The notes beneath the pieces were generated by a model. That model ran no database searches. It saw nothing but the letters and a program-made list of their open reading frames with translations, and was not told the DNA's origin. Below, piece by piece: positions 1 to 13,900 of a stretch of DNA of 64,000 nucleotides (positions are counted from its first letter, which is position 1; each line of letters opens with the position of its first letter). Position numbers and translations under genes: made by a program. The stretch is from NCBI GenBank assembly GCA_034687125.1, contig JAQGBZ010000267.1, positions 23,536 to 87,535 on the forward strand, read 5' to 3'. Source of the DNA: Neelides folsomi (taxonomy: Eukaryota; Arthropoda; Collembola; Neelipleona; Neelidae).

Positions 1-2965
1 ATAATACATATTTTTAAGGTCCATAAGTTTTATTAGGTCGTCGTCGTATCTGTGTATATGAAATGGGGCATGAGAGAATGGGTGGAATAATGGGAGTAAT
101 CAGAGAGTCAAGCTCTCTCATCCTAAGGGCCCTCGGAACCGAAAATGCAATATTCACTCTCACAGTCATCCCTTTAACCCGGAGTCAAGAATTGGATCGG
201 GGATGGAGAATAAATAAAATTTTCGTAAACCCATTTACTCGTCATTCTCCCAACTTTCTGTCTCACTTCCTCTCCATGCCCTTTTATATGAGAGTCCACA
301 TAATAATATCAATCAATGGATCTGCCAGCCTTTTACACAATTCCGCTTCCTCTTCCATTCGTACAAATATCTAATTTTACGACCTTCACATTCTCTTTCA
401 AATGAAGCTTCTCGTAAAGTTCCACAGATTTAACGACGGGTTGCGAAAATTCATCTTCTTTTGTGAGCTATTCGTTTCATTCTTCCCTTCTGTCCTTTCT
501 GCATTTTTGAACAATTGAAATTAATCTCGGGTCTTTCAAAGTCTTGGCGAATTGATATATAATACTTACTTATACCATCATGATCAAATTTAATATTGAC
601 CTAATAAATTCATATATTATTTAATATATGGTAAATGAGAATAAAGATAAAGGAGGTATAAGGCATAGATAACTAATAACTATATAACTAATTGGTGCAT
701 GTAATAAATACATAATATAGAGTATTTAATATGAGATTTATGAGAAAAGGACCACTGACATTGACTGAAATTGGCCAAATAACAGTGGTTTGAATGTCTT
801 TCATCACTCATTGTCTAAATTTTGAAATGTAAAGAAATACATAAATATTAATAATACTTATTACTTTATTACATACTAGTGATATGGTATACGAGTCTAC
901 TTATCGTACTATCTGTATTAATTATAGGATATTTAATCATCATTTTGTTAAAACCTACGAAACTGTTCTTGGGCATTATCTTAAATTTTGTTACAATTTA
1001 TTAGAAATGACAATTTACTAACAATGTAACATGCATTTATTAATGCTACAAATTGGTTTTATCCTTTTATCATTGATTCCTTCCAATTGAGCATTTGACC
1101 AGAGGCGTGATTGGTCAGGAGTCTCATTGTTAACAATGTCTTGTGAAAGAGGCAGTAAAAGTCAAGAGAGGCGACCTTTCACTATAATAGGCATTGTAGG
1201 TGACCGCCCATTATTAACTTAGAAAAAGGCTTCCTACATGTACCAATATAAAACTTGGCTCCCAAGCGTAGAAATGCGTAAGATTCATATAAAAATGAAC
1301 GAGGGAGGATTGTTGATATATCCAATGCAGAAAGGTATACCCACAATGTGTATTAATATAAGGTATGTTGGGATTTGGTTCAGCATGGGAGATCCTAATA
1401 ATCTCTTGCCCTCCCATAAATTGGAGAGGGGTTTCGGATCCGATCTCCATTCATCCCCAAACCTCCCGATACCCTCCCAAAAGTTCCTCTATACTCCCCA
1501 GCCCCCTTTGCTCCAAAGGGCTTTCGCTTAAACCCTCAACAAGTATTAGGTGACTGTCGAGTATAGTTCTCCCCGCCAACCCCCTCTTCGATTTTTTGCC
1601 CCTCGGAGTGACGAGAGTTCGCCCCGATGTTTCTACACCCCGTCTAGGTCCTCTGAACGTAGAATGTACAGTATGTGAATGCGAACATCGAGGCTCTTAT
1701 TCCTCATTCGGAAATCAAACCCCTCGGACAGACTCCTTCCCTCTTTCCGCACTTCCTCGTTCGTTCCAACCTTTCCTTTCCTCTTTATATTTATTCTGCT
1801 CCTTTCTATCACAATTTGATTTGTGTACATTTCTTGGCATTTTTTCAAAACTATTCATCTCACAATGAAGAACTTTATTTACAAATTCTAAACAATCTAT
1901 AGAAAAAACGAACCAAAACTTTATTTCGTGTGGGCGGCAATTGTTAGATATGTTTAGTTTTACAGATATATCTAGTATGGATATCGAAAGATTTTATAAT
2001 ATTGCTGATACTTAAAAGTTTTGTAAAAGTTGGAAATAATAATTTGAATAGTAGCTCATTCTGGCCCTATTGGATTCTCGACATTTATAAGAAAAGAAAG
2101 AAGTCAATTTTGAAATTCCCCTGCGGTGTGGTCAAGAAGAATCTCTGAGATAAGAAAGTTCGTGAAAGCCTTTTTATGGAAGGGATGCGTGGAGAGGAAG
2201 CCTCGATGCTTCCGCGACGACTCTTTTAATTTACTGAAAAATGCTGTTTGTTTGTGATGTTCTTTGGTGTGTTTGTATGGATCATTCTAGCTCTACTCCC
2301 ACTTGAAACAAACAACGAATTTGGTAAGGGATAGTATTTATTTTATTTTATATTGAACGAAAAAGAATGTCTTTGAAATAAAAGATGAGACGGACAGTCG
2401 GCTCTTTTTGTCTCTCCTCGACCTCCTCGTACTTGAGGTAAAATATGATTAGTATTCTCAAAAATGATATTTTATTCATTTGATGGAAATGTCAAAGTCT
2501 TAGATTTTCATGAAAGATTTGAGAAAGATTAAGATTTGCATTGGTAGTAAAAACAAACCATCTTCATAATTGCATATTTTCATTCATTATCTGCTAATAC
2601 TATGTATACATACCTACCTATAAATATTTTACCTAGAAGTAATAAATTATTTATAACATATACGGCATATTCCATATGCCAAAAATCTAAAATAACTAAA
2701 TTCCAAACATTTTCCAATTTTGTAAAAAAAATTTCACAAAATTCTTTTTGATTGGAATAATTTTGTTTCATCTTTTTATACCCTATTCAATCGGGAAGCA
2801 GAAGAATGAAAATAAATTTCGTTTGATGTAATATGCATGTTATTAAAATCAAGACTGATTTCATACGACGTTCAATGAAACTAATTAGTAGTATGAGCCA
2901 TGAGAAAATGAAGGATTCCTCATTTCATTGATCTAAATATGGTTAGATGTTGATGAAATGTTGTG
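1..2965. other. Gene-free A+T-rich flank
   Basis: I see no convincing gene here. The open frames are short, start in low-complexity sequence and resemble no family I know. The part around 1430-1780 is C-rich (CTCCC-type pyrimidine runs) and stands out against the A+T-rich surroundings. The missing 5' exons of the lectin-CUB-Sushi gene could lie here or beyond the left edge, but I could not identify them. Confidence 0.5.
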
Positions 2966-2973
2966 TATACATG

Positions 2974-3595
2974 CAGTGGCGGTCCCAGGGGGATCAACTG
3001 GGTCCATGGACCCCCCCCTTGACTTTGGAAAACGATGTAGATATAATCTAGTTATAACTGAAAAATAGGTTCAAACCAAAAAATTTTCTTAGAAAATTTT
3101 CTCGGGACCTAAAGGTCCCTATTATTTAATAGTGACAATAATGATTTAATTGCAATTTTTGAAATATTTTCTAGGGGCCTAGCTTCCCTATTGAAATTGT
3201 AACACGTTTTTAATATTTCTCGGATCCCAAATGGAATTACACAATAATGGTCTCGTAGAAATGTCGAACTTTTCTCGCGATCAAAAAGCCTCTTTAAAAT
3301 ATTTAAAACTACTTAAACGGAAAAAAATTATTGGGACCTAAAGGTCCCGTTCAAATAGCTCACGATCAATGTAAGTTTCGAAAAAATTTTCTCGGGACCT
3401 GTCCCGTTGTAATTCGCAACAAGGCATCGAAAAAAATTTCTCCGATTAGTAGATCTATACTATTTCCAGTACTATTTATTAATATTTTACAGGTACTGAT
3501 TATAAGTTTAAATACATTTTAGCTATTATAGATATATTGTTTTATAACTAACAAATTTGTGACCCCCCCTTCTTCAAATCCTGGGACCGCTCCTG
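2974..3595. mobile_element. Non-autonomous hAT-like MITE, 622 bp, with intact target duplication
   Basis: The left end reads CAGTGGCGGTCCCAGG and the right end, reverse-complemented, reads CAGGAGCGGTCCCAGG: 16-base terminal inverted repeats with two differences. The element is flanked on both sides by the same 8 bases, TATACATG (2966-2973 and 3596-3603). An 8-bp duplication with CAG(T/G)G ends is the signature of the hAT superfamily. No transposase frame is present; the short open frame at 3331-3522 lies inside and looks incidental. The interior has several copies of a GGGACCTAAAGGTCCC-like palindrome. The intact duplication means the copy has not been rearranged since insertion. Confidence 0.88.
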
Positions 3596-3603
3596 TATAC
3601 ATG

Positions 3604-4965
3604 TAAAGTTCATTAGCCTATGAATGACAGTTAGACACATGACAAAACTACTACACACTTACTTGATATGGAAGGGAGCAAAAGGCTTGAAAAGAGCGTT
3701 GGGCAAAGTTACTTTGAAAGTGCAGCTTACTTAAAAGTTTGGTTAAAGTCACGACGTAGAAAAGAGAAGGTAACCGGAGAGTGTCGAGAAAGATAGGTAA
3801 AACTCATTTGTAAAAAAGGCGAGCTGCCCCTATCTATGAGGATATGTTCAGAAGCCCCCATGTGTCGCTCTGTTGACGTACAAATAGGAAAGGTTTAATA
3901 TTGATTGCTAAGCTAAATATTTAAAAAGGAAATGTAGTCAATATTTAAAGAATCTGCTACTTTTTCCTTCTTATCACCTCACGCAGCAGATAAATCTCGG
4001 GTGGGAGTCTCCCCGGGAAAGTGATACACACGGAAAGAGAAATATAATGAAAGGTGAAGTGAGTTATACGCCCAGCTATTTTCAACTCCCAATCTAACAC
4101 TCATTTATCTTCTCCTTATGTGCCCCAATATTACTAATTCACATTTTATTGCGCAATAAACTTTAATCGTGAATTTTTATGCCAGAGTTTTTGATGATTT
4201 GGATATTTAGAAAATTAGCTTTTGACTTAATGAGAACTTTCAATCAATATCGTTCCTTTTGATTTTTTTCTCAAAATTTGATCGATATAGGACTCGCCCT
4301 CTCCGTGTTGAATTTGGATCCAAGCCATTGATGATCAAATGGTTTTATAACCATTCTCATTCACTCATCCACTGTTATGATACATTTTTTTAAAAGTTTA
4401 CATCTCGAAAGAGCAGCAATAAAGTATAAAAGGGGAAGTTTGAAAGTTTGAGCATGCATGACAGAATAGGAAATTTTCAACACTTCCATCACAAATCACT
4501 CGTCTCGTTATTAAAAGACAAATTTATTGTTGAAGCGAAAGGGAAAGGGAGCATCATGCACTTTATTAAAAGTCGTTATCTCCATCCACACAGCAAAACA
4601 TTGACCATACGCGAGGGAGTTAGACATTGAGATCCTGATTGAGTCGAGAATCAGATAATAGCTATGCCGAGCTAATTAATTTGGCGTTGTTGCGGTCTGC
4701 TGGGGAAACCAGCGAAAGATTATCAACTTCGACCATTTTACATAAGGCCATAAAAGCAGGAGAACGAGCCGGGTTGTTTAATGAATAAGCAGATGAACTT
4801 TAATGCAGGAGTACGTTCCGATCCGAGGGGAGACAACGAGAGAGCGGAGGAGGGCGATGATTTATCCTCTCCGAATAGCCCAATTTATTTCCCCTCCCTC
4901 ATCTCTTCCTCTAAAATGATTTAGTTGTGCGTGAGGTTGAGGCATGCTGCCATCATCACATACAG
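3604..4965. other. Intergenic or intronic sequence upstream of the lectin exon
   Basis: No gene recognised. The short frame at 4448-4630 has no family resemblance. If the lectin-CUB-Sushi gene begins further left, this is its first intron. Confidence 0.4.
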
Positions 4966-7900
4966 CTCAAGTGTCCTCAGCCTCGACAGAGGATCGCAAT
5001 CATCCAAGCTCGCTATGTCGTGGACCGGAGAAATGAACATGGAGAAGACACTTTCGCGGAAAAAAACACGCTTCCGCCCCAAGACGTTGTTACGTAAGTA
5101 CTTTTGTCATCACCACCGGTTCTATTACACCCATTAGTGTGCTTAAATTGGTCTAATTTAATATTCCTCTTATTGCCTACAATCAAATATTAAATATAAC
5201 TAAACCTATTATTTCAGCTACATCCAAGAAAAGGTTAAGTGATGGATTACAATGAAATAGGTTATATCAACATGAAGCCTTACATTATACTGGATTAGAC
5301 TAAATAATACTAAAAAAGAGTTTTCTTTGATTCAGTTTAATCTAACTATCCCCTTTACCGATCGTCCTACTTTCTTTATTTTCCCTAAATTCTTGTGTTC
5401 ATTCGCTGGGTTGCATTCATGGCCAATTACGCAATTCTTAGGTATACAAATATACTTAGACATTTACAAATAATAGCGTAGGAGTTTATTGGGTCGATCT
5501 TTTAAAGATCTCCGATTTTCCCCAGATAATACCTTAAATACAGTAATATAGGAAATGGGAAATTTGGAAATGGAGCAAGCTGGCAAGATTAGACATACTG
5601 TGTGAAAGATAGGAAGTCCTATTTTCAACCTGTGTGTATTGCATTTTCGGCTTAAACAATCTTAACCGAAATTCCTCCCATTCCCATTTGGGAAGATTGA
5701 ATCAATAGGACTCTATTGTTTTACAGTTTGTGGGACATCGACCTAAAGTTCCCACATGAAGTGAGGTCTGGTGGTCCGCAAACTCTTAATTCGCCCGACT
5801 GGCTTCGGTTAGATGGATGGGACTCATGGCAAAGGAGAATTTACAGACTTCCCTACAATCCCCTTTCAGACGGCCACAATTTCTCATCGACTAAAATTAT
5901 CGAAATGCCGCCTTACGAGAGGAAGTTCTTAGACGAGGAATCGATCTGGAATGAACCACTCTTTCGAATCAAATCTCCAAATGTTGATGAAAAGCCTCTT
6001 TCTTGTTTGTCATATGAAGCATTGAACAATGGCCGGACTGGATTCTGGGGTCAAAAACGATTTAGAGGTCAAATGAAACCCCGTTGGGACTACAAAGACC
6101 TTCGTCCTGTTTTCAATCAAAGGTAGGAAAAGATTTTTATAATAATAATTGGAATTTCACATTGAGTTAAAGTAAAACAACATAATAATATGTATTGTAT
6201 AACAATTGTTATTTAATTATTAATGGTATTTCCAATTTTGCAATATTTAATATAATGATGAAATTGAATGATTATTTTATTAGCAAATGATTACGCAAAG
6301 TATGAAAATTCTATACATATGATATAATGAATTCCTGGCCGATATCGTAAGTTCATTGAATTCATCCAAAACAAACAATAAAATTCCTCGATGAGGGAAA
6401 AGTAATTAAAGGTTACAAGATTCTACAGAGAATTGTACAAGTAGTTTTATAAACATACCTTACATAATGAAAATAATGATATATCCCGTGCTCATTGTCA
6501 GTAAAATATTTGTATTAATACCTAAATTTCAAAAGAAATATTAAAAATTCGTTTGGTATACCAAGTTCAAAAACATTTTTTTCATTAGCTAAATAAATGT
6601 TTTCAGTCTTTTTAGAATTTTAATATCACAAATTCCATAGTTAAAATCTACAATATTTAAAAGACAAAAATTTAAATTAACTATTCAAAATATACTCTAT
6701 TTGCAATTAATAAAAATCTAATGAAAATGTATAGAAAAGGAAGGATCCTCAATATTATGTATTTTAATAAATGAGCAATACCTTCTGTTCATTGTTAAGT
6801 TCATGCTGACGACTGTGAGTCAGGAATTCTTTTGAAGTCTAGTAGGCGAGAACGGCTTCATCTGTGGCACACAATACATGAGTTGAATGGAGGCTGCATT
6901 TCAATCAGTTGAGACGTGTGAGCTTACATAATAAAAAACGGTCGCTGGCCAAAGTTTATCTTTGGGAACCCAAGGGATCGTGCCGAGGATGTAAAAGGGA
7001 GCCATTGCATAATGGTTTGATTCTCCCAAGTCCGCGTGAATGAAATCCTGAAATGCACCGATGTGAGTGAGAGCCCTTCCCAACTGCTTCAGATCTATTA
7101 TGCGGCTATTAATGTCATTTATGATACACGACTCAAATTTTATAGCCCTCTTTGTCAACATTTTCATCTTCAAAGGGGTTGAGTGATCTTTTTTACAAAT
7201 ATGGGCCAACGAGGCAAAAGGTATATTTAAATCACAATAAATAAATAATGATGAGTAAGTATTCAACTACGAACCAACTGTTTCATTTCCTAACTGTATT
7301 TGTTGTGAAATCTCATTTTGTGTGCTTTGGATGTTTCGTGAGTTTAATCGATTTTATCATGTTCAATCAAAACAATTAATGCAATAAAATCATGTAATGT
7401 GTTTAAATTCCACCCTTTGGCTAAAGAAAAATACAAAACAATGTTTTATATAAATAAATATAAACGAAAATTTATTAAAATTTTACATCATCAACAGATT
7501 ACATGTCAAGCCCCAATTTTGCTAAATATTAGGTATTTTACAATATACCATACATATTTGTCATGTGTGTTACATGAATATTTTTTTAATTAAATAAATG
7601 CAATTCTTAAGTTGCTTCATTTGACAATGACATTACTATAAGTATTAATGAATGACATTGCGTCAAATATAATATGCTAAGAAAAATGCAACGAAATAGG
7701 TAATGCTATTTACCATATATATTGTATAGTAATCTAATATATGTACTTAATACCTGTATATAGGGTCATTTTATTTATTGGTTTGGTATTCCAAAATGGA
7801 AATAAGCCCGATTTTGTGAAGCGAAGAGAGCCAGGTGTTGATAGAAGGAGATACGGAGCCTATTACAGCAAATGACTTTCCTTTTCTCGCTTCTACTTTA

Positions 7901-10900
7901 CACATAAACAATGCCGAGATTATCTTTCACAAGGTGCGTATATGTTATATAAAAGTATGTGTAAGTACATACGTGAATTTACAATTTTATAGCTTCTGTT
8001 TTCCCCGATGTATAAAATGAGAATACCGAAGAGCCGGAAAAACTTTCAGCGTTCATTACAACCAGCATTATTTAATGTTACGTATAAATTCAAAGACAGT
8101 TTCAGCTTTCAGCCACTGAATGGAATTATAAGAGTGAAAGTAATAAAAGTTTCGATAAAATATTTCTTTCGATAAAAATCCAAAACATTACTTTTGCATT
8201 GGAAAACTTTGTACCAGACTTTTGGTATGTCATAAATTCCGACGCGGCCCGTTAAAACCGTGACTTGAAATATTTTAAGATAGGAATATCAAAGAAATTC
8301 CAAACTGCTTGATGAAAAGATGAAATTAATTTTAGAGGAAAAAGCAGGAAGTTGGAGTTATTTACTCAACGACTTCATTTGGCTCCGTAAATTCACTTTA
8401 ATTACATTGTAACATGCATTTTTAATCACTCTGAAAAATAAGGGAGGAAACGTTAATCTCAGCACTCTCACTTTCTTTATAAACTTTTAAATGTTTCCTC
8501 ATTCGTCATGCATTCTATTGACTTTACTTATGACTAAATATTTGACTACAATTACCAACTTTACAATCCGGGTTTCTTCATGCAGGAAATTGGCATTAAA
8601 TTGTTTCAACTACGTCGTAGTTTTAGCATAAAAATACAATTATAATTCGACCCTGGTAGAATTTTAGATCATGTTGTTATTAAAACTGGATTGTTGAATG
8701 TAATTTTATACGGAATTATTCATAAGTTTATTCATGTTTATTGATTGTTTATTTTCGAGAAAATTATCAACGGCTATAAAATTTTCTATCAAATGACAAG
8801 GCTTGTGTTATATATTTGTATGTAAGTATTAAATTCATAAATATTTAAACAGTCTTGGTCCTATATTTGAATGAAATATAACAGCTAAAGCATTAATCAT
8901 TTTTTTACACATTTAACGGTATAATTATTTTACGCTTCTATGCATTAAAATTCAATTGCGGGAGTTTCCTTACTAAATTGCGAGTCATTATTCAAGACTT
9001 TGAATCTAACACAAGAACGCGTATTCAATTACATTGTGTTGACTCAATTCGTATGTAACTCGAGAGCATCTTGTCTGTTCCAGACTGCTCAATCCCCCTC
9101 TTCTGAATCATTTAAGAGGAAGAGGGTTTAAAAGATAAGTTTGTTACTCTTAACTCTTTGGTGAAGGGGGAAAACAAGGAGAACTTGAGGTTTCTCCGCT
9201 TGAAAAATTTGAACCAAGAAAGGAACCTTTCAACATTCTGACTCGTAAATATGTCAAGGGCTCGATCGGGAGCTGCAAGCAAAGCCTCTTTCATGCTAAT
9301 AATAATATGACTAGAAAAGTAGCGTCATTACTTGAACAGCTTTTAAAGAAAGATCGACATCTGATGCTTCCATTTTCAATCTTCACCTCTTTAGCTTGAC
9401 TTTGTCACATTCTTCAAATAGCAGAGAAAATTAAAAAAATAAAACCCCCCTTTAGAATATTTTCTTCTGTTTGTTGGGGGATTCTGAGTATTTAAATCAA
9501 ATTAAATTGGTTAATCCTTTCATAATACATTGCATTATCATTTGCGTCATGAATTTCATAAATTAATTTTTAAATTAACGAGTCAAGAAACTGACGTGTA
9601 TTGTAAAGTACATAAATACCATACGGTATACCATAGTTGATGCTTTCACCAAAATAGTACGTGTTATACCATAAGTTGACTAATAAATTATTAAGTAGTT
9701 TTGGGACTTTGGGGCATAGCTCATAGTGTTATTAATATTACAAAAGAAATAAGGTTAAAAAGAGAATTAATTAAATTTCGTCTAATAATTACACAATACT
9801 GAAGATTTGTCTGACTGTGAGTAAGCCAGACATAAGCTAATATATTATACAATTATACTACTCGTAGCGTAATCTTGGAAATGTTAGAATATGTGAAAGT
9901 ACATATCCTACTTCATATTATAGAATTCTATTACCTATGTATAATTTAAAAAGTCTTCTTGGGTGCTATGATTATCAATTAGGGAATTGTGATTATGTGG
10001 AAATTATAATATGAAGTTATATGTCTTCATCTCACCATTCATATGAAAGCTAATAGAATATTAAGGGCTCTTGGGCATTCCTGATGGGAAATTGGATTTG
10101 AAGTTTAATTTTCTCGATTCGTTAAAGAAGCGGAAGAACATTCGAGTTGTCGATCCAATCTTGTTCTACTATCTTCACACTAGCTAAATACATATTTAGT
10201 ATATCTTCCAGTTATATTTGAAGTACCAAAATTATATATTTATATACAGAGTAGGTATGTACCTATACAAATAATTGTCTATCTGTACTTCCTATATATC
10301 CTAAGCCGCTTTGAAAGAGAAAGATCGCCCATTCATATTCTCCAATGGATTCTCATTCCCATTACTCAAATTCATTTAATCGTTAATCTCTCTTCCAAGT
10401 TCTCATTCTAACCGATCTTCAAAGACTCCTATTTCTTAAACTTCCAGATGTAGCGGGAAGTCTGCCTGCGACGTCTTCATGCTGAGGAATAGAGAAAGAG
10501 ATGAAGAACTTACAAGAGTTTGCCACAAGTGGCCTGATGGAAGGGTCAGCGTCAAATTCATTTGTTTTGACTCATCTGCAGGTAAAGATTTCCCTCTTTA
10601 TTCTCTTCACATTTTGTTGGTGAAAATTGAAAATAAAGCTTCATTAATCATGACATGTTGGCAAATGTTTTTGTATGATCTGTATGAACATTAAGGATGA
10701 GATAAAGTTGAGATATTTCAACAAGGATGTGAAAATCTATTTTTAGATCAACATTATCTTAAAATTAACTATCTTAATGATTTATCATCTTGAAGTGTGA
10801 AATGATCACCTTTTAAATTATGATAAAATATTCAGAAGATTATCATTGAACCATATTGACACTTTCTCATACTTCCTTATCATTTGTTACCACGCATTGT

Positions 10901-13900
10901 CAACTACTCTATTTGATTACTTGATTCTTTCCCTGGGCTGTCATTCATTGATTTATTTGTTAGTTCTTAAATTAGATCCCAAATTCCAATTTTAAGCCAT
11001 GGTCTTTGAATGAATCAAATCTTAAATACATTTAATGTAAAGAAAGAAAAAGTTTTTGCTATATTAGTTTTGGAATTTAATTTCAAAGTTTTCCTAAGTT
11101 TGGACTTGAACTTGAAGTTTAACAACTTAACCAATCAATACTACAGATACTTTTACGTTCAAGGATGAATTATGTAGTTGAGCATTTCTATTCAATTACT
11201 CTACACGTTATTTCACCTTAAGATTTATGAATGGGTCCGAAAAGTTAAAAGTTTTCTTCTAACTTCCAAAGACCTTGGATAATAGACTGATAATAAAATT
11301 TATTAATTTTCCATCCATTGAGTAAAAGTTGAGAAATCTCATTGGTGGGATTGAATTTGTGAGTTGAATGAGAAGATCCAAACGGGGATTTCATTATTGA
11401 GACGAGGGTTTTGAAGTAGCCTTTGGCCCTTTCCTTCCCGGAAGCCTCCAAGCACCCCTTCTTCCTTCGCATCTTCCCTCGCATCTAAAACCCAGGAGAG
11501 GAAGAGAGGGGTGAAATCAAGAGGAGTCGAAAGAGTAAAATGAGATTCTGCCGGCTGGGAAAACCTTTAGGGAGAATCAGGGTGCGTTTTGGCCGATGAG
11601 GAATGGAGAGGAAGGCGGAAGGAAACGGCGCCATAAAAGAACCATTTGTCCCATTCTGATTAAAATGAAGAGCCCTCCTTACAAGGAGACTGACTCACGA
11701 GAACCGCACTTAATGAAGAAACCCCTCTGAAGAACGAACCAAGAATACGAAACACACTTGGGCTTGTTGGTTTGTATTGGAATGAATGTATCTTGGTGCC
11801 TAAGTATGACTTAAGAGGCACGAAGATGAGATCAAACACATGCTCCCCAAACATTCATTTCATTTCCCTGCTGAATTCCTCCATTGTCGATCTCTCCCGT
11901 TTTCTCCTCGCCCTCCGCTTATGATAAAAGGAAATTGCTATCCAGAATTGGTCGATTCCGTTGTGATGAATATCTATGTCGTGTCTAGTCTGATAACCCT
12001 GGCCCCCTTCATTACTTATTAAAGGGAAATTGAATAATTGAAGAAGCAACCCTACAATTCTATGATCAATATCTTTGTTGGATTCTCCATATTAGTAATT
12101 TCTCTTTCATAGATAATTATTTCCCGCTAGTTAACAATTAATGAATGTTGAGATCTCATTTGATCATATTGAAACATTTAATTTATCTTTATAGTTGCTT
12201 TAATTGTGTTTTTGACAATAGTCAATTTTGAATTAAAATTCATTTGATATCAACAATATAATCTACAAATCAGGACAAAAATCTGTTCAAAGTTATTTGT
12301 AAATAGTAATTAATTGTTTTGGGATATTTATTAATTAATACATTTTGAATCACTGGCAGTTTCTGCTCAATCAGGCCTTATGAGAGTGCTCCTCATAATA
12401 AAATTCTTAGCCTCTTTGGAATGTTCCTTCTTGACATTCTTTATCTTCAATGTGTAATTTTAACTACAAAATTTTCATTGGGTTTGGGAACCTTTTGGTT
12501 TGTAGGGCTTTGTGGATCTTCTTAGGCATTCCGAATCTCCACTCATAACAATGTTCTCTTTCATCTAAACTATTTTCTTTAACTTAAGTAATTAACTTAA
12601 GACTTATATTGATAAAACTTCGATCTAACTGAAATGTGTGTGTAATTGAATATTTGCTGATTGCAGCTTTCAATTTTGATCATTAATTGATTTCGTAATC
12701 AACAATTCAACAATTAGGACAAGAGTTATTTGTATTTAGGTATGCGCTTTCGTAATTTAATAATTGTATTTTGGTTGTATTACATTTTAATTAAATAACA
12801 TTTACTGGTATGTCATTTAAAGTAAAACTCTATACAAAGGTTGAGCTGAATAAACAGTATGTATACTATTGTAATTGAATGTATGTACCTAGTAAGTATA
12901 CTATATAAATCTGGAGGCTTCCAACAGACACAGTAGTAAGTGTAATTATATCGTCATTGTAAATATTCTTGGATTGGAAGGACTTGCTTCTAAGGTCTTT
13001 GTAATTTTCAAACGTCTGTGCTTTGGTTTTTACTTTTAATTAAAATTTTGACTAAACGTTATAATTACCCTTTGTGTATAGTAGTTCAAGGATAAGATTC
13101 ATTAAAATGCTAATATTACTATACAGAACATTATTTGCTCAGACTCAAAATACAACCTCAATTAAAGCTTATTTTGAAAATCATCAAACGGGATTAGGTA
13201 TTTAATACGGGTGATGCTTGTATTTAATATTACTTATGTTACATCCTTACATGTAAGTACACAAAAATACATAAAGCATAACAATAACTACTGTAGTCAA
13301 TAAAATCTTCAATTTAAAATATTGTATATTCAGTGGCTCTTATTCGGATTTTAAAAATATCGAAGTTCCTATTTTCTATTCTTCTGAAACTACTTAATAT
13401 TTTAGTCATATAACGTTAAAAATCGATTCTGTTTTTCACGATCAAATAAAAAAAGTAATTTATGATAATTCTTATGAATGTTTTTTTACTCACCGAATAT
13501 AAAAGTGAGAAATTGACGAGTTCTCCAAAGTTATCATCGATCAAGTCAAAATCGATTACTATGCATAAAAGTGTTGAAGTTTCATGTTGTTATTGATGAA
13601 TGGATTAGACGCATTAAGTTGGATGTTATTTATTGAGAATCGAAAAGATACAAGATCACTCCAGACGCCGAGACTCCGAGAGCATGAACTTACCTCCATG
13701 ATTAATGAATCTGGCCCAAATATCTGAAATAGCAATTTGCTAATCTTCTCTATTCTTCCAAATTCGTAAACCCTTAGTGAAGGGAAAGGAATCAAAAGGG
13801 TGCATAGGTTTGGAAAGATTTCAAGTCTTTTCCCTATTACGAGCCATCCTTCACAGAGGATTTGGAGACATTTATACATTAAGGTGTCAGCCCTTCTCAT

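Noticed and set aside
3331-3522. 63-codon frame inside the hAT-like MITE
   Set aside because: It is built from the element's internal palindromes and has no family resemblance.
4925-5137. 70-codon frame overlapping the lectin exon
   Set aside because: Wrong frame: the lectin motif LKCP...IAIIQARY and the phase needed by the next exon are in another frame of the same DNA.
12357-12560. Apparent degenerate copy of the Sushi exon region (15120-15300)
   Set aside because: Shared strings such as GTGCTCCTCATAATAA are short and no cysteine pattern survives; the similarity is too weak to claim.
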